In this document: in pieces, positions 63,517 through 64,000 of the stretch | How positions within the stretch are numbered: the stretch's first letter is position 1 | Layout of the letters: each line of letters begins with the position of its first letter | Assembly: GCA_950022655.1 (NCBI GenBank) | Contig: OX465589.1 | Coordinates: 25,535,626-25,599,625, forward strand | Origin: Alentia gelatinosa | Taxonomy: Eukaryota; Annelida; Polychaeta; Phyllodocida; Polynoidae | DNA: 64,000 bases | Reading direction: 5' to 3' | The notes under the pieces: model-generated | What the model saw: only the letters and a program-made list of their open reading frames with translations | Databases searched by the model: none | Told to the model about the DNA's origin: nothing | Made by a program: the position numbers and the translations under genes

Positions 63517-64000
63517 GTAAGTCCCGTTACCGTAAAGCATGCCCCGTGTGACTAATGATCATAGACCTCTGCGTAATGAACCTAACACACTTTAACATGC
63601 CAGTTGTCGTGTGCTAACTGCCATACCTCTACAGCAGTGCAACTCACAGTTATTCAATTAAGTACATTTTGTATGCTTTTTGCTCGTTTTTTTTTTAAAT
63701 TTTAAACCCTTTAATTTCAACCTCATACATGTAATTTTCTTTTGGTGCCAACATCATATCTCTGTATGTCGTGTGTTAACAGAATGTTCAGCATGGTCCT
63801 CACCACCACAAAAGGCCATGTCGTACCTCGTTAATTAACCAGCCGTCATTAACTAACATTCCTCTGACAGTACTCCCCCTGCTGCCTGCCCCCACCCCCG
63901 ACCCCCTGCGTCTCTGACTGGAGACGCTCACTGGTCGCCCCTCGTGCGTCACCAGGTGGCGCTCCCTGCATGTAAGATGGCGCGCATGGGGGCACCCCGG
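63517..64000 (+). other. Intron (5' part) after exon 58
   Basis: AT-rich at first, GC-richer from about 63880. No domain exon before the window ends. CACCAGGTGGCGCT at 63952-63965 resembles a CTCF core. Confidence 0.65.

Noticed and set aside
1334..63555. Numerous open frames on the minus strand and in other frames over the exons (for example 5885-6160, 38595-39065, 47290-48300, 53999-54520)
   Set aside because: They mirror GC-rich exons whose C/G-ending codons leave few stops on the opposite strand. Their products show no domain pattern, and the + frame carries clear Ig/Fn3 motifs.
1..64000. CRISPR arrays, bacterial operons, tRNA/rRNA genes, titin kinase or PEVK segments
   Set aside because: Looked for and not seen; the spliced eukaryotic structure explains the window.

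Overview
The window lies inside one very large animal gene on the + strand. It encodes a titin/connectin-like giant sarcomere protein. I resolve 58 coding exons from 1566 to 63516. All have GT donors and AG acceptors, and all join in one open reading frame of 17,616 nt (about 5,870 residues). They encode 36 fibronectin type III (Fn3) and 24 immunoglobulin (Ig) domains with almost no linker. Neither end of the gene, no start or stop codon, no kinase domain and no PEVK-like spring is in the window, so this is an interior, A-band-like rod segment. Exons are GC-rich with mostly C/G-ending codons and introns are AT-rich. Phase-1 introns at domain borders, single-domain exons and long introns point to a bilaterian, probably an invertebrate because the domain order is not that of vertebrate titin. 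I cannot name the phylum.

The domains form a regular super-repeat of ten positions (p1-p10): Fn-Fn-Ig-Ig-Fn-Fn-Fn-Ig-Ig-Fn. This equals two alternating five-domain units (Ig-Ig-Fn-Fn-Fn) of different subtype. Six copies fit: R1 = 1566-8712 (exons 1-9), R2 = 9122-16797 (exons 10-19), R3 = 19572-41858 (exons 20-29, including a 13.9 kb intron), R4 = 42346-48245 (exons 30-36), R5 = 48716 to about 55200 (exons 37-46a), R6 = about 55200 to 63516 (exons 46b-58). R1-R4 are 974, 980, 975 and 974 codons long. R5-R6 have different exon cuts, and R6 departs from the pattern at its last Ig pair.

The non-coding part holds several structured items: an internally deleted and a longer copy of one foldback transposon in introns 57 kb apart; a terminal-inverted-repeat MITE; other foldbacks; a 348-bp tandem array that multiplies the acceptor and first bases of exon 21; minisatellites; a candidate 9-nt microexon; and two GC-rich segments in the 13.9 kb intron that could be internal promoters. 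No second protein-coding gene, RNA gene, CRISPR array or long transposon ORF is supported.

The products act together as one polypeptide. By analogy with titin A-band arrays, the Ig/Fn super-repeats would lie along the myosin filament, each copy giving one periodic set of binding surfaces. That role is inferred from the family, not shown by this sequence.
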